Shown piece after piece: positions 43,354-46,934 of a stretch of DNA of 46,934 bases. The notes under the pieces are model-generated. The model was given only the letters and a program-made list of their open reading frames with translations. It was not told the DNA's origin and ran no database searches. Source of the stretch: an uncultured Balneolaceae bacterium (GTDB lineage Bacteria; Bacteroidota; Rhodothermia; Balneolales; Balneolaceae); NCBI GenBank assembly GCA_937125285.1, contig CAKZLH010000005.1, forward strand, positions 1 through 46,934. The letters run 5' to 3'. A program made the position numbers and the translations under genes. Each line of letters begins with the position of its first letter. Positions within the stretch are counted from its first letter, which is position 1.

Positions 43354-46188
43354 TTATGAATGTAATGCTTGTATGTATTCGCTCAAAAAACGGCCCGTAT
43401 GGCTCGTCTTCATTGCCATGATTTGTTCCGGAGTTCCTTCTGCAATGATTTGACCCCCTCTAAATCCTCCATCGGGTCCAACATCTATTACCCAATCTGC
43501 GCTTTTAATTACGTCTAAGTTATGTTCAATAATGATGACCGAGTGACCCGCTTCCACCAGCTCATTGAAGGCAGTTAACAGCTTCGCGACATCATCAAAA
43601 TGTAACCCTGTTGTTGGCTCGTCAAAGAAATAGACCGTGTGTTCGTGACTGGTTTTGGTAAGGAATCGAGCCAGTTTGACTCGTTGAGCCTCTCCTCCAG
43701 AAAGGGTTGTAGCGCTTTGGCCAAGGGTCAAATATCCTAGGCCCACTTTTTCTAGGGGTTCTAATTTATTTACAATGTTAGGCTCGTCCACAAAAAATTC
43801 TATGGCCTCAGAAATAGGCATGTTGAGTACATCTTCAATACTGCGACCACGATAATGTACACTTAAAATATCCTTTCTAAATCGAGCACCATTACACTCT
43901 TCACAGACCAGTTCAATGTCGGCCATAAACTGCATTTCTATTTTTTGCACCCCTTCCCCCTGACAGGTTTCACAACGCCCACCGGGTACATTAAAACTGA
44001 AGTGCCCTGGAGTATATCCCATAATACGCGCCTGCCTTGTTTTGGCAAATACATCGCGAATTCCATCAAATGCTTTTGTATAGGTTGCGGGGTTTGAACG
44101 AGACGATCGTCCTATTGGGCTTTGATCCACCATTTCGACATGGTGAATACGGCTCATGCCTTTTATTGACCGGTGCCGCCCGACTTTTTCATTGAAATTG
44201 CCAAAATGCTTCTTGATTCCCGCATATACCGTGTCGTGAATAAGAGTCGATTTACCCGAACCAGAAACTCCCGTTACGACCAAGAGAAGACCCAAAGGAA
44301 TATCTACGTCTACATTCTTTAAATTGTGTTCGCTTGCACCGCGCAGTTCAATAGCCGAACCGTTTCCCGGTCTTCTTTTCTGAGGCAACGGAATCAGAGC
44401 TTTGCCCGATAGGTAATGACCTGTTAAGGTAGGGGCTTCTAAAAGTTTTTGATAATCTCCTTGATACACCACCTCACCCCCATGAACCCCCGCAAAAGGC
44501 CCTATATCGATCACATGATCGGCGGCTCGCATCATTTCGCTATCATGCTCCACCACCAATACGGTATTTCCAATATCTCGTAACGACTCTAGAATTCGAA
44601 TTAATCGGTCATTATCTCTAGGATGCAACCCAATGGTAGGTTCGTCCAATACGTACAGGCTGCCTATTAATGAACTTCCTAAAGCATTCGCTAAACTTAT
44701 TCGTTGAGATTCGCCGCCGCTAAGGGTGTTTGCCAAGCGATCTAGGGTCAGATAATCCAGGCCCACTTCAACCAGATATTTCAATCTTTTTTGTATCTCG
44801 TATAGGAGCTGTCCCGCCACTCCCTGTTCAAAGTCGCTAAGTTTGAGTCCGTCAAAATATTCTTGAGCATGCCCAATGGTTAATTCTGATACCTCACCTA
44901 AATGATAATCGCCCACCTTTACATATTGGGCATCTTTTCGAATGCGATAGCCTTCACACTCAGGGCACCGGCTATATCCTCGGTATCGGGCATATAAAAC
45001 CCTCATATGCACCTTGTAGTTTTGTGAGCGTACCATATCAAAAAAAGCATTAATGCCTATATATTCATCCTTTCCACTCCACAGGCATTTGCGTATTTCT
45101 TTGGGCAAGTCTTTATAGGGAACATCAATAGGCCAACGCTCTCTCGCTGCCACCCGGATCAATTCCTTTAAGTGCTGAGAAAATTTGGGGGAATCAAAGG
45201 GTGCAATGGTGTTGTTTCTAATACTTTTTTCTGGATCGGGAATGACAAGATCTTCATCAATTCCAGCAACTCTCCCAAAGCCTTCACAGGTGGAACACGC
45301 CCCAAAGGGGTTGTTAAAAGAAAACATTTGAGGCGTTGGTTCAACAAACTCCATCCCATCTAACTCAAAACGTTCACTGAATAAGCGTGGGCCCTCCCCT
45401 CGTTTTTTCACCAACATTCGACCCCTCCCTTCCCTAAAGGCCGTTTCAAGAGAGTCAACGAGCCGCGATCTAGAGGCATCATCGTCTTTGTACACCAAAC
45501 GGTCTACCAATACTGCATGTTCTTTCTTTTTCAATGATGGGGCAATTAGCGCCGTATCATCGGATGAAAGGTCGATTAATTCCTCGGTTTCTAGCTCTAG
45601 TAATCGAGTAAAACCCTTTTCTTTAAGAAGGCTAAGCTCGGCTACTAACTCTTGGTTTTCATGTTTTGGAATAGGAAATAACACATAGAATCGATCACCT
45701 TCCGAGTAATTTCGACCTAGCCAATTAGCCACATCTCCTGGTGTCTCTTTGGTCACTTGTTCTCCAGATACAGGGCTTATTGTTTTACCAATGCGAGCAA
45801 ATAAGAGGCGTAGATAATCATAGATTTCAGTAGTGGTTCCAACCGTAGAGCGGGGATTGGAGCTGGTGGTTTTTTGCTGAATCGCCATTGCTGGTGATAT
45901 CCCGTGTATATGATCTACCTCGGGTTTGTCCATCCGCTCCAAAAACTGTCGGGCATAACTTGAGAGGCTTTCCACATACCTGCGCTGGCCTTCGGCATAA
46001 ATGGTATCAAAGGCGAGGCTGGATTTGCCTGAGCCCGAAACTCCCGTAATGACCGTTAAACTATTTCTGGGTATTTCAACATCTATGTTTTTCAAATTGT
46101 GTGTTCGCGCACCCTTCACAATAATGGGGCGTAATGTTTGGCCACCACTGGTTGATGATTCGCTAATATGAGACGGGGTTTTGGACAC
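43354..46188 (-). CDS. uvrA: Excinuclease ABC subunit A
   Basis: Damage-recognition ATPase of nucleotide-excision repair. The 944-residue length is standard. Two ABC modules are visible: Walker A GVSGSGKSSLAFDTIYAEGQ near residue 50 and GVSGSGKSTLIHDTVY in the second half, each with its signature (TLSGGESQRISLA and TLSGGEAQRVKLA) and Walker B (YVLDEPTIGLHP and YFFDEPTTGLHF). Zinc-binding Cys pairs occur at CSTCEGFGRV, CPECEGYRI, CETCQGEGV and CEECNGARF. The start is GTG at 46188, with AGGA about seven bases upstream. It is flanked by 101 bases on the upstream side and 131 bases before lgt. uvrB and uvrC are not in the window. Confidence 0.98.
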   Translation of the reverse strand: MSKTPSHISESSTSGGQTLRPIIVKGARTHNLKNIDVEIPRNSLTVITGVSGSGKSSLAFDTIYAEGQRRYVESLSSYARQFLERMDKPEVDHIHGISPAMAIQQKTTSSNPRSTVGTTTEIYDYLRLLFARIGKTISPVSGEQVTKETPGDVANWLGRNYSEGDRFYVLFPIPKHENQELVAELSLLKEKGFTRLLELETEELIDLSSDDTALIAPSLKKKEHAVLVDRLVYKDDDASRSRLVDSLETAFREGRGRMLVKKRGEGPRLFSERFELDGMEFVEPTPQMFSFNNPFGACSTCEGFGRVAGIDEDLVIPDPEKSIRNNTIAPFDSPKFSQHLKELIRVAARERWPIDVPYKDLPKEIRKCLWSGKDEYIGINAFFDMVRSQNYKVHMRVLYARYRGYSRCPECEGYRIRKDAQYVKVGDYHLGEVSELTIGHAQEYFDGLKLSDFEQGVAGQLLYEIQKRLKYLVEVGLDYLTLDRLANTLSGGESQRISLANALGSSLIGSLYVLDEPTIGLHPRDNDRLIRILESLRDIGNTVLVVEHDSEMMRAADHVIDIGPFAGVHGGEVVYQGDYQKLLEAPTLTGHYLSGKALIPLPQKRRPGNGSAIELRGASEHNLKNVDVDIPLGLLLVVTGVSGSGKSTLIHDTVYAGIKKHFGNFNEKVGRHRSIKGMSRIHHVEMVDQSPIGRSSRSNPATYTKAFDGIRDVFAKTRQARIMGYTPGHFSFNVPGGRCETCQGEGVQKIEMQFMADIELVCEECNGARFRKDILSVHYRGRSIEDVLNMPISEAIEFFVDEPNIVNKLEPLEKVGLGYLTLGQSATTLSGGEAQRVKLARFLTKTSHEHTVYFFDEPTTGLHFDDVAKLLTAFNELVEAGHSVIIIEHNLDVIKSADWVIDVGPDGGFRGGQIIAEGTPEQIMAMKTSHTGRFLSEYIQALHS

Positions 46189-46289
46189 GGATTTCCTGAA
46201 AATAGAGTGTAAATTTCAAACCTATAAGATAGCATTTTAAAAGGGCTATTCTAAGTATTTCTTGGGATTTTAATACCGAAACAATGTAC

Positions 46290-46934
46290 TTACCAGGCTA
46301 CTTCACGCCATCGAACACCGTCGGACACTAAGTAAAGCGCTGGACTCTCAGACAGATCCCAGTATGGTATATTTTGGGCTTTAAGCCTGGTCAAAAATTC
46401 GGGCGATGGATGGTCATAATAATTGTTTTTACCGGCTGAAATAAGCACCCTCTCTGGATGTACCTTTTGAATAAACCCTGGGGTATTACTTGTTTTACTT
46501 CCGTGATGACCTGCTTTTAAGATATCCGCATTTAGAAGGTCTCCATAGGTGGCCATAAGCATTCTTTCGGTTTCTTTTTCGGCATCTCCCGTTAAAAGTA
46601 GTGTATTGGAGCCGTACTGAATACGAATAACCAAGGATAAATTATTGGGCTCATAAGAGTTTGTCTGCAACACACTCGGGCTTAATATTTGAATAAAGGT
46701 GGTGGGGTCTAGTGTTATTGAGTCTCCCATGCTCTTGGCATGAACTCCAATCTTTTGATTGTTGGCCGCATTAAGCCATTCCTGATGAGTACGTGAGCCA
46801 TAGGGGAGTCCATTAAACATCACTTCACGAATGATCCCTTCAGATATGAGTTGCTTGGATGCACCTATGTGATCGGCATGTGGATGAGTGTGTATCAATA
46901 AATCTATTTGACGCAGCCCAAAATAATTCAACAC
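46290..46934 (-). CDS. Metallo-beta-lactamase-fold protein (ComEC C-terminal type), 5' part outside the window
   Basis: C-terminal 214 or more residues of a metallo-hydrolase. The metal motif HTHPHADHIG is near the visible start, LLLTGDAEKETERMLM carries the bridging Asp region, and LKAGHHGSKTSNTP followed by SAGKNNYYDHPSPE matches the hydrolase domain at the end of ComEC, the DNA-uptake channel. The frame is open to the window edge; the GTG at the edge is just an internal Val codon, so the gene continues. It could be a full ComEC or a stand-alone ComE-like hydrolase; membrane helices that would decide this lie outside. Confidence 0.85.
   Translation of the reverse strand: MLNYFGLRQIDLLIHTHPHADHIGASKQLISEGIIREVMFNGLPYGSRTHQEWLNAANNQKIGVHAKSMGDSITLDPTTFIQILSPSVLQTNSYEPNNLSLVIRIQYGSNTLLLTGDAEKETERMLMATYGDLLNADILKAGHHGSKTSNTPGFIQKVHPERVLISAGKNNYYDHPSPEFLTRLKAQNIPYWDLSESPALYLVSDGVRWREVAW

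Noticed and set aside
1..46934. CRISPR arrays, tRNA or rRNA genes, prophage or defence islands
   Set aside because: No spaced direct-repeat arrays, no cloverleaf-like intergenic sequence and no phage, toxin-antitoxin or restriction genes were recognised in the intergenic or coding regions.

Overview
The window reads as ordinary chromosomal DNA from a bacterium of the Bacteroidota/Balneolota side of the FCB group. The reasons are the DUF4270 lipoprotein next to a stand-alone half of a GT5 glycogen synthase, a PorV/PorQ-type barrel, a DUF5117-type HExxH metalloprotease, a Rho factor with an Asn/Lys-rich head, weak Shine-Dalgarno use, and several promoter-like -7 boxes of the type TAnnTTTG. Base composition is moderate. 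No tRNA, rRNA, insertion sequence, prophage or CRISPR array was seen. The lineage is an inference; no marker was compared with a database.

Layout. 1-2.4 kb: the 3' part of an M19 dipeptidase gene and dinB (Pol IV). 2.4-9.9 kb, minus strand: MscS channel, glycogen phosphorylase with a histone-like tail, a 340-base gap, ispE with a striking GC-rich internal block, a CCA-adding-type nucleotidyltransferase with an HD domain, and a sugar-1-phosphate nucleotidylyltransferase. 10-13 kb: a membrane-anchored MurF-like ligase converging on a LolC/E-type permease. 13.2-22.6 kb, plus strand: glgB, malQ, a ComA-type phosphosulfolactate synthase, the N-terminal half of a GT5 synthase that has lost its KTGG motif, a DUF4270 lipoprotein, an outer-membrane barrel and a TPR protein, ending in a clear intrinsic terminator. 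22.6-24.7 kb: rho with its own promoter and structured leader, then an unknown exported protein. 24.8-29.4 kb, minus strand: PorV-like barrel, miaA, purS, clpS, purQ, lptB and a rhodanese. 29.6-32.5 kb, plus strand: dnaN, a SAM hydrolase and a methyltransferase. 32.5-39.7 kb, minus strand: argS, radC, a large exported metalloprotease, an AGCS symporter and MarC. 39.8-46.9 kb: a GAF protein (plus), then minus-strand lipoprotein, hydroxypyruvate-isomerase-like protein, lgt, uvrA and the 3' part of a metallo-beta-lactamase-fold gene running off the window.

How genes work together. Glycogen is the main metabolic theme: phosphorylase, branching enzyme and 4-alpha-glucanotransferase form a remodelling and degradation set, but no complete glgA or recognisable glgC lies in the window. 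Envelope building is the second theme (Lgt, LolC/E-type permease, LptB, MurF-like ligase, two barrels, several lipoproteins). The rest is housekeeping: replication and repair (dnaN, dinB, uvrA, radC), translation (argS, miaA, cca) and purine synthesis (purS, purQ).

The observations most worth a second look are the ispE GC block, the degenerate GT5 half-enzyme with its DUF4270, barrel and TPR neighbours, the Rho N/K/R head, -7 boxes sitting 3-4 bases before start codons (possible leaderless mRNAs), and an AGCS transporter whose homology appears to extend upstream of its first ATG. I did not find a clearly new defence or mobile system.
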